Assembly: GCA_022841345.1 (NCBI GenBank) | Contig: JALHRR010000003.1 | Location: forward strand, 124,001 to 188,000 | Direction: 5' to 3' | Source of the DNA: Saprospiraceae bacterium | Lineage (GTDB): Bacteria > Bacteroidota > Bacteroidia > Chitinophagales > Saprospiraceae | Length of the DNA stretch: 64,000 bases | Shown here: positions 1-9,242 of the stretch, piece by piece | Numbering within the stretch: the stretch's first letter is position 1 | Layout of the letters: the number at the start of each line of letters is the position of its first letter | Translations under genes and position numbers: made by a program | Notes under the pieces: generated by a model | Told to the model about the DNA's origin: nothing | The model's database searches: none | Seen by the model: only the letters and a program-made list of their open reading frames with translations

Positions 1-281
1 TCTTTTGGAATATTATTACCTCTATTCTGTTCCCGGTAAATGGACATTTTGTTATCAGTAACTTCGATTTTTCCGGCTTGAGTGGTATTAATTATTTCCC
101 ATGTTTGTCCATCACCGGTTCTGTACAACTGGAAATTGTCATACAGAAAAGCATAATCCTTGTTGTAATATGTTTCAAAACTACCAAGACCTTCAGGACC
201 TCCGGTAGGTTCCCATTGAAATTGAGAATAGAGGGAATGGGACAGGCATATTAAGCCCAGGAGAGCGTATATTTTTTTCAT
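1..281 (-). CDS. Secreted protein, N-terminal fragment (cut by window edge)
   Basis: Reading leftward from an ATG at 281-279, an open frame of 93 codons runs to the window edge. It starts with a signal peptide (MKKIYALLGLICLSHSLYSQ) and continues with Gly/Tyr/Trp-rich sequence. The phrases YNKDYAFLYDNFQLYRTGDG and GQTWEIINTT resemble the BNR or sortilin-like beta-propeller proteins that Bacteroidota secrete, often through T9SS. The C-terminus lies outside the window, so a sorting domain cannot be checked. The export signal is clear. The propeller assignment rests on the dG-Q-T-W style motif only and is tentative. Confidence 0.6.
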   Translation of the reverse strand, partial: MKKIYALLGLICLSHSLYSQFQWEPTGGPEGLGSFETYYNKDYAFLYDNFQLYRTGDGQTWEIINTTQAGKIEVTDNKMSIYREQNRGNNIPK

Positions 282-448
282 GGCATGGGATTTAATGCCA
301 AAAACAAGCGTATAAACCGAAACAGCTTAAATGTACGATTATTCCAGATAATCGAAAAGATTATTCGGGTAAATTCCAGAAAATTAACATTTGTTGGTTG
401 GGCAAGATTATGATATCCCTGGCTTGCTGTTTTTACGCCAGGATAGCT

Positions 449-1138
449 CTATTTGACTACCAGCCGGTACCCTACTCCGTGCACGTTCAAAATCTCGATT
501 CGCTCATCTTGTCTCAATAATTGTCTTAGCTTGGAAACATATACATTAAGGCTTCGGCCATGTAGAAAATGATCATCTCCCCAAATACGCTTCAGTGCAT
601 TTTCTCTGTCCAGAACTCCATTTTGATGCTCTGTCAGCATCTGTAACAATCTTGATTCTATGGCAGTTAATTTAATAATGTTATCCTGAAATCTGAGCTC
701 CCGGGAGATGGCATCCAGCTGATATTTGCCCACATCATATTTTTCAGAAACCGTCTTTTCTGCTACAGCATATCTTACCCTTTTCAGAATATTCTGAATG
801 CGAAGACTCAGCTCCTCCATGCTGAAGGGTTTTGTAATGTAATCATCAGCACCCAAAGTAAGCCCTTTGATCCTGTCTTCCTTTTCCTGCATCCCTGTCA
901 AAAAAATGATGGGAGTATGGCCGTTGATTGCCCGGATTTCGGCCGCTAATGTGAAACCATCTTTCATAGGCATCCGAATATCCAGTATGCACAAATCAAA
1001 CTCCTGCGTCTGAAAAGCATGCAAACCTGCATCTCCACTGTGAACCAAAGAGACCTCATGATTCTTTGCTTCAAGGTATTCCTTGGTCATGGCACTGAAC
1101 TGCCGCTCATCATCTACCAGCAATATTTTTGGTTTCAT
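449..1138 (-). CDS. OmpR/PhoB-family response regulator
   Basis: A 229-residue two-domain transcription factor. Residues 1-120 form a receiver domain: acidic pair D9/D10, phospho-acceptor D53 in the CILDIRMP context, a Thr in FLTG and the conserved Lys in TKPF. The C-terminal 100 residues form a winged helix ending in the family pattern SLNVYVSKLRQLL followed by HGVGYRLV. The ATG at 1138 (MKPKILLVDDE) is preferred over the frame opening at 1198, because the first 20 residues of the longer version match nothing in the family. No histidine kinase is encoded nearby, so it is an orphan here. Its targets are unknown; the divergent surface-protein cluster is one candidate by position only. Confidence 0.93.
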   Translation of the reverse strand: MKPKILLVDDERQFSAMTKEYLEAKNHEVSLVHSGDAGLHAFQTQEFDLCILDIRMPMKDGFTLAAEIRAINGHTPIIFLTGMQEKEDRIKGLTLGADDYITKPFSMEELSLRIQNILKRVRYAVAEKTVSEKYDVGKYQLDAISRELRFQDNIIKLTAIESRLLQMLTEHQNGVLDRENALKRIWGDDHFLHGRSLNVYVSKLRQLLRQDERIEILNVHGVGYRLVVK

Positions 1139-1372
1139 ATCCAATTGATTTGATCCTGCAAGAAAGAACTTATCTCTTAAATAATATCTGTGCCTCAATA
1201 TGCTATCATAAATGTAGTACAGATTTTACAAGCATGCAGCCTCCCGGCAAAATAGATACATTTTTTTAATACTTTTTAGTACTTCTTGATGGACCATTGA
1301 ACCTTTTCAAGCTCGGGCAGCGTCAATTTTGTATTTAATAATTCACACCTGTTACATCCAAATTTTGACCTT

Positions 1373-1945
1373 TTGATCAGGCATATAAACAATTTTATTA
1401 CCCGCTTTAGCAGCAAAAAGCACCTGCTTCTGGTAGCAATGTTACTTCTGCTCCTCATTGTCATTGTATTGCCTGCTGCAGAAAAAGATCTGGATTCCAT
1501 AACCGGCAGCTCTCATTATTTAGAGGGATATTTTTTTGTAAATCCTTCAGAACTGCTTCCCTATATCACCAGCCTGAACAATGAAGCAATAACATTTTAT
1601 ATGTTTTACCTCCTGACTATTGACATGATTTTTCCCCTTATATACTCAATCTTTTTATGCCTGGTCCTGGAGCGTATGCGCAAAACAATCTTGCCTGCAC
1701 TCTCAGTCAGACGGACATTGCTGCCTTTACTTTTATTGTGTATAAACCTCCTGGAAAATACTTTGCTAATATATATTTTATGGTCCTCTCAGTTAGATTT
1801 CACTTATTGGATAGCAATCCTTTGGATGCTTAATCTGATGAAATGGCTACTCATTTTGGTTGTCGGATTTGATGTTCTGCGTGGATTATTAATCCTTCTT
1901 TTTGGCCACCTTAAAAGATTCAGACAAGATCAATTAATGCCCTAG
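1373..1945 (+). CDS. Small integral membrane protein, unknown function
   Basis: A 190-residue protein with about four hydrophobic helices: LLLVAMLLLLLIVIVLP near the N-terminus, a second around MFYLLTIDMIFPLIYSIFL, a third at LLPLLLLCINLLENTLLIYI and a fourth near MKWLLILVVGFDVL. A soluble loop follows helix 1 and the C-terminal tail is basic. The frame opens with TTG at 1373; the only early in-frame ATG (1439) lies inside helix 1, so TTG is the more sensible start. I do not recognise the family. It faces the response regulator gene divergently and precedes the giant surface protein by 163 bp, but nothing shows a functional link. Confidence 0.7.
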   Translation: MIRHINNFITRFSSKKHLLLVAMLLLLLIVIVLPAAEKDLDSITGSSHYLEGYFFVNPSELLPYITSLNNEAITFYMFYLLTIDMIFPLIYSIFLCLVLERMRKTILPALSVRRTLLPLLLLCINLLENTLLIYILWSSQLDFTYWIAILWMLNLMKWLLILVVGFDVLRGLLILLFGHLKRFRQDQLMP

Positions 1946-2108
1946 CCTTTACACTTTTTTACACTTTTTAAAATGTGCTTAAACTTTGGTCCATCAGGAA
2001 GACCCCAATTTTGCACCAGAAACAGATAATAAAATGATCAGCAATCTCCATCCCATATTTTCTTTCAATAACACATTGACCCTTCGATTGAAGTATAATA
2101 TTCAAATT

Positions 2109-5100
2109 ATGAAAATGAAAATTCCTTTTATAACTATGCTTCTGGCACTGATGATGTCAGCAATCTGTTTGTCATCATTACAAGCGCAGCATGTCCAGGT
2201 AAATCTTACCATTCCTCCCCCTTACCCCATTTATCTGGAAAATTATCTGAATTTTACCAATCAGACGGTCATTACTATTCAAAACACTTCCAGCGAAACA
2301 AGGCAGATAAAACTTGTGGCCAGTGTCACAGGTGATAATGGCATCTCTGCTGCAGTGAAACATAGCTTCACCCCCAATGCACCGCTCATTCTTAATCCTA
2401 TGGAAACCCGGGTATTGACCGGCGGACAGCTAAAAGCACTTAATAATAATCTGAAAGAAAGTGATGTAGATGTCACCGGAACAAGTAAAAGTTTGCTCAT
2501 GCAGACGGCCACGCTGCCGGAAGGTTCATATACGGTCTGTATCGAACCACTTGATTATATTACCAGTCAGTCCTACGCTTCTCCGGCAGGACCTGGATGT
2601 GCCTATATTTTTATTACACAATACGATCCACCTGAAATCATTGTTCCTGCTTTCGAGCAGGCACTTTGGGCGACTACCCCTCAGTTTGTCAACTTTGCAT
2701 GGACACCTGCCGGTGTAGCTTCATTTACAAGATATAGATTTGAACTGGTAGACATGGATTATAATAATCTGCTCAATATTAATGATGCATTTACCAATCC
2801 TTCAGTGCAAAAACATTACCAACAAAACAACCTGCTCATCCCTAACCTGCAGTACGATATCACCAAACCACCATTGACTCCCGGACACCAGTATGCTGTA
2901 AGAGTAGTGGCTTATGACCCAAGCCAACAGACCCAATTCAAAAATAATGGTGAAGGACCTGTGTCGACATTTTTCTATAATGCTCCCCTGGTCGTTAATC
3001 CCAATATAAACATTCCAAACAATCCAACGGTGCTGGGAGGCAATCCAAATCCCAACCCCAATATTATGCAGGTCAATTTCAATATTGGTAACATCACTCT
3101 GCCCCCACCTCCGGTGGATGATCCACCGGAAGATTATGGAGACTGTATTGGTACTTGTGCTGTACCCGCCCCTGTTGGTCCTTCTGCGCCTATTCAGCAA
3201 GGAAAAGAGGTCAATGTAGGTTTTTTCAAAATGAACATTACGCAGCTCAATGGAAATTCAGGAGAGGGCACCATTTTCATTGAATTCCTCAAGACCAAAG
3301 TAAAGGTCGTATTTAATAACCTTCAGGTAAATGCAGGCAATACCATGATTTCAGGTCAAATAATGGCCAAGGTTGATCCCGGAAGTATAGTCTCACAGGC
3401 ACTCGCCAATAGTGAAAATTCAAATCTTGAACCTTTATATAGTTCATTACCGGAATTACTTAATGAAGTCAAGAACAATGCAAAAAAGGTAAGCACTTAC
3501 AATGGAAATCAAGCCCCGACCGGTATTCCATTCAGTTTGGATAGCAAACAATTTGATATGGCTATAGTAGGATTGATATTTACTCCTACTAAAGCATATA
3601 TGAATGTTGTGATGGGTATTGAAGCGCTCCAGAATGCTGTCACACCCTATTTAGGTATCAGCCAGAACGGTATCGGAATCAGACCAAAAGGCTTCTGCGA
3701 TGATACAGCAATGAAGATAAGCCTGAGCCAGAATCGCGAAATAGAGCTAGTCAATAATGGTGGTGAAGACTGGATCAAAATGCGCTTCAACGGATCGGGG
3801 AATGGCGAAAAAACCTATGTAAAATTCAATTGTTCAGGAGCTCAGGAATTAAAAATAGATGCAGAAATAATCTTCGGCAGGCATTATGCTTTGCCTGTCA
3901 ATCAAAATGCAGCTGTTCAAAATGGCAATGTAAGTGTAGCCATAGTACAGGTATTAAATCAAAATCTCAAAGACTGGTATATTGAAAATCCGCAATTCAA
4001 ACCCAGTAAATATTTTACGCTGCCTGCTATGCAGGGTTTCCGGTTGGAAGCGAGCAATGTGATCTATGATCAGCATAGCAATTACACTCCTCCCGGCATG
4101 ACCTTTCACCCGAATCACCCCAGTTCGGGTGGAAGCAGCAAACTTTGGAAAGGTTTATTTATTGGAGATTTGAGTATTCGTTTTCCGGAAGGATTCATGA
4201 AGGACGGTCAGCCTTTGCAAGTCAATGTCGAAGATCTTTTAATGGACAAAACCGGTATGTGGGGCCAGATCTCAGTGAACAATCTGATTCAGATAGAAAA
4301 CGGAGATCTGGGAGGCTGGGCCTTCTCAATCGATGCGTTCAATTTGGATATTCAGGAAAGCACACTTGCCTCGGGTGGATTTGGTGGAAATATTGAATTG
4401 CCCATCACCGATCTGGGTGTACCATATGACATTCAGCTTGCCGGTCAAAATGGAAATGAGTATTCCTTTGGAATTAGCCCGGGAACAGACATCAGTGTAC
4501 AAATGTGGATTGCCGAAATGACCATTGGTCAAAGTTCAGCGATCAAAATCAAAAAATCAGGGAATAGTTTTATCCCGAGTGCCAAGCTGAATGGGTCAAT
4601 CTCCATATCCTGGACTAAGGACAAACTGAATGGAATGCAGAATAAGCCTGCGGTGGGCAAATTCCAGCTTCCAACACTGGATGTGGAAGGAATGTCCATT
4701 GTGACGCTCAATGGAGTACCCAAAATCGATAATTTTGGTTTACCTTCCTTAGACAATCTGGATCTGCCACAAGGAGAGTTTCTGGCATTTAAAATCAACC
4801 TCAAACAACTGGCAATTGTCAATAACGGCCAGGGAAGCAATGGACTCAATCTGACACTTGAGCTTGGTTTTGACAACAGCGGTAGCGGCGGAGACCCCCT
4901 CATAGGCGGTTCTACAACATTTACCTTATTTCCTAAGCTAGAAAACAAGAAGTTCAAGTTTGACAAAACGGTTCTTGAGGCTGTAGAAATTGAAGCAACT
5001 GTAGGTCCTGCTGAGTTAAAAGGTGGACTGCAGCTGTTTAACTCGCATGATGTATATGGGGAGGGCTTCCGGGGGTATATCAATGTGAAAATGCCTCCTC

Positions 5101-8100
5101 TGGGATTAGAAGACATGAGCTTCACTCTTCAGGTAGGGACTGCCCCACAAAATTTCAGATACTGGATGTTTGATGCATCTATAAAATTGACTACCGGTAT
5201 TGCATGTGGACCAGGTATCGCCATCTATGGTTTCGGAGGGGGATTCTGGTACAATATGACCCGGGAAGGGCCTGAAAACACTCAGGAAGCTGTGGCTGTC
5301 AATATTAATGACATGCAAAATGTGACCAAGAATAATATTGATATGAGTGCAGGGGCTACTGCAAATGGTATTACCTATACTCCATCACAGGGAACAATTG
5401 GATTCAAGGCAAATGTAATCATCGGATTAATCGGCTCATCAGCTGCCTTTAATGCGGATGTGGGTCTTGCCATGGAGCTGAATACAGAGTTTGGTTTTAA
5501 TTATATCGAATTCAATGGAGCAGCATTCCTGATGCAGGATATGACAGACAGAGGCAAAGCCTTAGTCTCGGGCACGGTATTGATCAAAGTAGAGTCCAAG
5601 AATTACAATCCAAATGGACCGGTTCTCCTGGGAGAAGTCGCAGTCAAAGTAAATGTGGAGACACTGGTAGTGGATGTCAATGCAGACCTGAATCTTTCGT
5701 TTATGTTTTCACCCAATGACTGGTATGTGAATTTTGGAAGCTGGGATACCAATGCTAATCCTGCTAATTATGATCCTAAAACGGATCCATACAGAAACAG
5801 ACTGGAAATAGATATACCGCTGATCAGTGCCAATATTCAGTTCAATTGTTATTTCATGGTCGGAACAACGATACCATTTAATCTGCCCCCGCTCCCCAAG
5901 AATGTTCAGAATTTCTTTCCAGGCGGAGCTGGTCAGGTGAATCAAAGTACAAAAAATATTACTTCCAATGGATTGGGTTTTGCAGCAGGAGCAGGTCTCC
6001 ATCTGGATGTTGATTTCAAATTTGCCATTATCTATGTGGATATTCAGTTTGATATGGGATTTGATGCCATTGTGCAGAAGGTGAAAGGAGATTGTGGCAG
6101 TGTTACCAACCCCGGAATTGGAGGTTGGTATGCCAAAGGTCAGGCTTATGCTTATTGTCATGTAGAGGGTGGACTGGAGATTGATATTTGGTTCTTCTCT
6201 GGTAAAATACCATTTGCTTCCTTCACTGCAGGTGCATTACTTCAGGTACAGGGTCCCAACCCTACATGGGTCAATGGAAGAATTAAATTCCAGGTATCCA
6301 TATTGGGAGGCTTAATCAAAGTGAACACTCAGGTGGTTGCCGATATTGGAGAAAAATGCGACGATGGAGCAGGAAACCCATTTGACGATATTCCGATTGT
6401 ATCTTACGTTGATCCTGCTGACAAAGCAGTGAAGGTGGATTGCTATACAAATCCTCAGATTGTATTCAATTTTCCAAAAGTTCCATTCAAGTATGAAGTA
6501 TATGACGAGCAGAAAGAAAAGAATGTATATAAAGGATATTCTGTCAAACTCAAATCGCACAAATTCACTTACAAGGAAAAAGGAACAAATAAAGTAATTA
6601 CTGTAGAAATGGATGCTCCTAAATGGGCTAATGACGGGTATTCATGCTTGTTATTACCCAAGGATATTTTGCCGGGATTGACTGATATTACTTATGAAAT
6701 AATATCTCAGGGTTACGAACATAATATGAATGGGCACCAAATTACCAATCAGATAAAAACTGCATTCCCTGATCAAATTGTCAAAGGAACTTTCAAAACG
6801 GATTCATTCCCGGATGCTATTAGAGTGAAAGATATCGTGTATTCCATTCCGGGACTTGGTCAAAGGTATTTCCTGAAAAATGATAATGCCCAGGGGTCAA
6901 TTCAAATGTTTAAAATGAGCTGTGATTCATTGTTCAAAAAAGGAGAAGCTACCAATCCGGAGGTGGTGTACAAATACAAAGCACGATTTATTGAATTGGC
7001 TACAAACAAAATATATGAATCGGATTGTCAGTGCATAAATAAAAAGATAAGCTATGCAATTCCTCCCGGGCTTATACTTTCCAGGCTTTATCAACTGGAT
7101 TTCATTCGCCAATCTCATCCCAAAACTAATACAGTTGCAAATGCAAAATCGAATGAGAAATGGCGTAAACTCGGAGACTGGGAAGATGGTAATATTTTGG
7201 TGCCTAATATGAATATTGTTATACCACCTCAAAATCAGAATAACAATATCAACAACAACATGATCTTATTGCCTCCTAACCAAAACGGTAATAATATCAA
7301 CAACAACATGCAGATCGTAAATGTGAATCCTAATATTCAACCGAATAACATGAATATTCAGGCCAACGTCAACCCGGGACCGAATTTCCCCCAGAACAAT
7401 ATGAATATTGCCAATAATCCGGCTCAAAAAATGATTGCGATGGAGGCTTATGACAGGGAATTTGTAGAGTCTGTGAAGACAGTTAAGATTGCTGAAAAGA
7501 TCCTGTTTACCAATTATTTTAAAAATAGTAAATACAAAACAAAGGCGGAAAAAACAGCTCAAATGGATGAGCATGGACAGATTTACTCTACAACTTATCC
7601 AGTAGTACCTGCCCATTTTGAAGGAATGGATGGATATCTGAACATGGATGATTACCTGATTGAGGTTCCCGTTATGCTGATCAAAACTGATGAAGGATTA
7701 GATCAGTATGATGTGAAGGGATTCTTTTTCTCCAGTACAGATCCTTCAAACCTGGGTAATTATGAAGATGAAGAATCCATGTACAATATAAATCCACCAA
7801 TCTTTAAACTGGAGGCCGCCTATTCACCAATCTGGCTGGAAACTCCATATGATAATGAAACATACAGCGATAAGTCAATTTTCCAGCAGCCCGATGAACA
7901 GGATTTTAAATTTGAAATGGCTATTTATGATCCTGCTGACATGGATCAAAATGAAGTAAAATATGAATACTATACTGAGGGAGATCTGAGAAAATATCTG
8001 TTCTGGCCGGAGTATAATGACTGGAAACCATATCTGTCAACTTATGAAGAAGAAGATCAGGAGGATCTTATCTGGGGGAATGGAAAATTCTGGACAGGTG

Positions 8101-8912
8101 AACGATTCAAATATACAGCAGTTTTTGAGCATCTTAAGGGAACAAGTACCACCAAATATGGACTTCCTTTTATGAGAAATGACTTCAAATATGTTGATAA
8201 AAAATTGCCTGTTCCTCAGAAATTTGGAATGTATAATGAGGAGAAGAAATTCATACCGGCTGCCTGGTATTCTCATAAAATTCATGGTCACGTTAATTTT
8301 GGAAACACGCCTGTATATGAACCTGAAGGAATTCTAAACTGGAACGACATCAATGCAGAGAAAGCCAAAGCACCTCAACAGGGCAATCAGGGCAATCAGG
8401 GAAACATTATGAACTTTCAGGCAAACCTGAATGGCTTGAATCCGGGTGTTCAAAATGGTATGATGAATCAGGGTATGCAAATCTCTGCTAATCAGACTAA
8501 GTATCTTGCTATTATCGATTATTCAGAGTGGATGGCAAAAAGAGACCATATTCGGATGACCAATAAAGTATTATATGAATTCAGAGAAGATGTTTGTGTC
8601 GGCTGTGGAACCAATATTGCTTCTCTGTTAACGCAGAAAGATGGTGGGAATAAACAGTACCCACAACCTGACTATGATCCTAAAGACCAGGGTTTTGATG
8701 ACGATCCGGATGAAGCACCGGAAGTTGACTGGAAGGATTACCGGTATACTTTTAAGTATTTGCCGATGAGGGCCTGGCTATTGCACTATCATAAATATCG
8801 GTCCAGACCGCAAAGTGAATACAGATTTAAGCTGGGAGGTAAAGAGTTCTTATTCAACGTGAAACAATATTCACAAAACAGCACCTGGCCCACTCAGTAT
8901 AATTGCAAATAG
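2109..8912 (+). CDS. Giant secreted TANFOR-like surface protein
   Basis: A 2267-residue secreted protein. The ATG at 2109 begins a signal peptide (residues 1-27, ending SSLQAQ); the frame is open from 1986 but the upstream part looks non-coding. The mature N-terminus, VQVNLTIPPPYPIYLENYL followed by an NxTVITIQN strand, matches what I remember of TANFOR-domain proteins (named after Tannerella forsythia), which open Bacteroidota surface-protein clusters. A fibronectin-like stretch with an FAWTPAG core follows, then more than 1000 residues of beta-rich sequence. Residues about 1700-1775 are an Asn/Pro-rich linker (NNNINNNM, NPNIQPNNMNI). The acidic C-terminal region is rich in Asp, Tyr and Trp. 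No obvious T9SS domain ends the protein. The FN3 and barrel genes downstream suggest a cell-surface complex. Function unknown. Confidence 0.85.
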   Translation: MKMKIPFITMLLALMMSAICLSSLQAQHVQVNLTIPPPYPIYLENYLNFTNQTVITIQNTSSETRQIKLVASVTGDNGISAAVKHSFTPNAPLILNPMETRVLTGGQLKALNNNLKESDVDVTGTSKSLLMQTATLPEGSYTVCIEPLDYITSQSYASPAGPGCAYIFITQYDPPEIIVPAFEQALWATTPQFVNFAWTPAGVASFTRYRFELVDMDYNNLLNINDAFTNPSVQKHYQQNNLLIPNLQYDITKPPLTPGHQYAVRVVAYDPSQQTQFKNNGEGPVSTFFYNAPLVVNPNINIPNNPTVLGGNPNPNPNIMQVNFNIGNITLPPPPVDDPPEDYGDCIGTCAVPAPVGPSAPIQQGKEVNVGFFKMNITQLNGNSGEGTIFIEFLKTKVKVVFNNLQVNAGNTMISGQIMAKVDPGSIVSQALANSENSNLEPLYSSLPELLNEVKNNAKKVSTYNGNQAPTGIPFSLDSKQFDMAIVGLIFTPTKAYMNVVMGIEALQNAVTPYLGISQNGIGIRPKGFCDDTAMKISLSQNREIELVNNGGEDWIKMRFNGSGNGEKTYVKFNCSGAQELKIDAEIIFGRHYALPVNQNAAVQNGNVSVAIVQVLNQNLKDWYIENPQFKPSKYFTLPAMQGFRLEASNVIYDQHSNYTPPGMTFHPNHPSSGGSSKLWKGLFIGDLSIRFPEGFMKDGQPLQVNVEDLLMDKTGMWGQISVNNLIQIENGDLGGWAFSIDAFNLDIQESTLASGGFGGNIELPITDLGVPYDIQLAGQNGNEYSFGISPGTDISVQMWIAEMTIGQSSAIKIKKSGNSFIPSAKLNGSISISWTKDKLNGMQNKPAVGKFQLPTLDVEGMSIVTLNGVPKIDNFGLPSLDNLDLPQGEFLAFKINLKQLAIVNNGQGSNGLNLTLELGFDNSGSGGDPLIGGSTTFTLFPKLENKKFKFDKTVLEAVEIEATVGPAELKGGLQLFNSHDVYGEGFRGYINVKMPPLGLEDMSFTLQVGTAPQNFRYWMFDASIKLTTGIACGPGIAIYGFGGGFWYNMTREGPENTQEAVAVNINDMQNVTKNNIDMSAGATANGITYTPSQGTIGFKANVIIGLIGSSAAFNADVGLAMELNTEFGFNYIEFNGAAFLMQDMTDRGKALVSGTVLIKVESKNYNPNGPVLLGEVAVKVNVETLVVDVNADLNLSFMFSPNDWYVNFGSWDTNANPANYDPKTDPYRNRLEIDIPLISANIQFNCYFMVGTTIPFNLPPLPKNVQNFFPGGAGQVNQSTKNITSNGLGFAAGAGLHLDVDFKFAIIYVDIQFDMGFDAIVQKVKGDCGSVTNPGIGGWYAKGQAYAYCHVEGGLEIDIWFFSGKIPFASFTAGALLQVQGPNPTWVNGRIKFQVSILGGLIKVNTQVVADIGEKCDDGAGNPFDDIPIVSYVDPADKAVKVDCYTNPQIVFNFPKVPFKYEVYDEQKEKNVYKGYSVKLKSHKFTYKEKGTNKVITVEMDAPKWANDGYSCLLLPKDILPGLTDITYEIISQGYEHNMNGHQITNQIKTAFPDQIVKGTFKTDSFPDAIRVKDIVYSIPGLGQRYFLKNDNAQGSIQMFKMSCDSLFKKGEATNPEVVYKYKARFIELATNKIYESDCQCINKKISYAIPPGLILSRLYQLDFIRQSHPKTNTVANAKSNEKWRKLGDWEDGNILVPNMNIVIPPQNQNNNINNNMILLPPNQNGNNINNNMQIVNVNPNIQPNNMNIQANVNPGPNFPQNNMNIANNPAQKMIAMEAYDREFVESVKTVKIAEKILFTNYFKNSKYKTKAEKTAQMDEHGQIYSTTYPVVPAHFEGMDGYLNMDDYLIEVPVMLIKTDEGLDQYDVKGFFFSSTDPSNLGNYEDEESMYNINPPIFKLEAAYSPIWLETPYDNETYSDKSIFQQPDEQDFKFEMAIYDPADMDQNEVKYEYYTEGDLRKYLFWPEYNDWKPYLSTYEEEDQEDLIWGNGKFWTGERFKYTAVFEHLKGTSTTKYGLPFMRNDFKYVDKKLPVPQKFGMYNEEKKFIPAAWYSHKIHGHVNFGNTPVYEPEGILNWNDINAEKAKAPQQGNQGNQGNIMNFQANLNGLNPGVQNGMMNQGMQISANQTKYLAIIDYSEWMAKRDHIRMTNKVLYEFREDVCVGCGTNIASLLTQKDGGNKQYPQPDYDPKDQGFDDDPDEAPEVDWKDYRYTFKYLPMRAWLLHYHKYRSRPQSEYRFKLGGKEFLFNVKQYSQNSTWPTQYNCK

Positions 8913-8969
8913 ATGAATTCCTGTGACTTGTTTTAAAGTTTTTTTATAGTTTGTTAATTCGAAATTGCA

Positions 8970-8999
8970 AAGAGCCGGGACTTATTGTATCCGGCTCTT
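8970..8999 (+). terminator. Intrinsic terminator after the TANFOR-like gene
   Basis: AAGAGCCGG (8970-8978) pairs perfectly with CCGGCTCTT (8991-8999) around a 12-nt loop. The stem is followed by a T-rich run (ctgcttttattt). It lies 58 bp after the stop of the giant gene, so the downstream fibronectin gene probably has its own promoter. The remainder of 8913-9242 shows no gene and no clear TAnnTTTG box. Confidence 0.75.
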
Positions 9000-9242
9000 C
9001 TGCTTTTATTTGTGTCACAGGCTGGTTAAGGGTGCATCCGTTTCAGCCCAAATTGTAATATGCGGTACGGATCATACCCATGATTATTTTGACCCTTTTT
9101 AATACTTTTTTCCAATCGCTTAAAACTTACTCCCTTGGTATGAGGGTAATTTTACATCGAAATAAAAACACACATCAGAAAATTGATAGTCGATCATAAT
9201 ATTATTGACCCACTTATTATCAGGCAAAAAATTTCTTTCTTC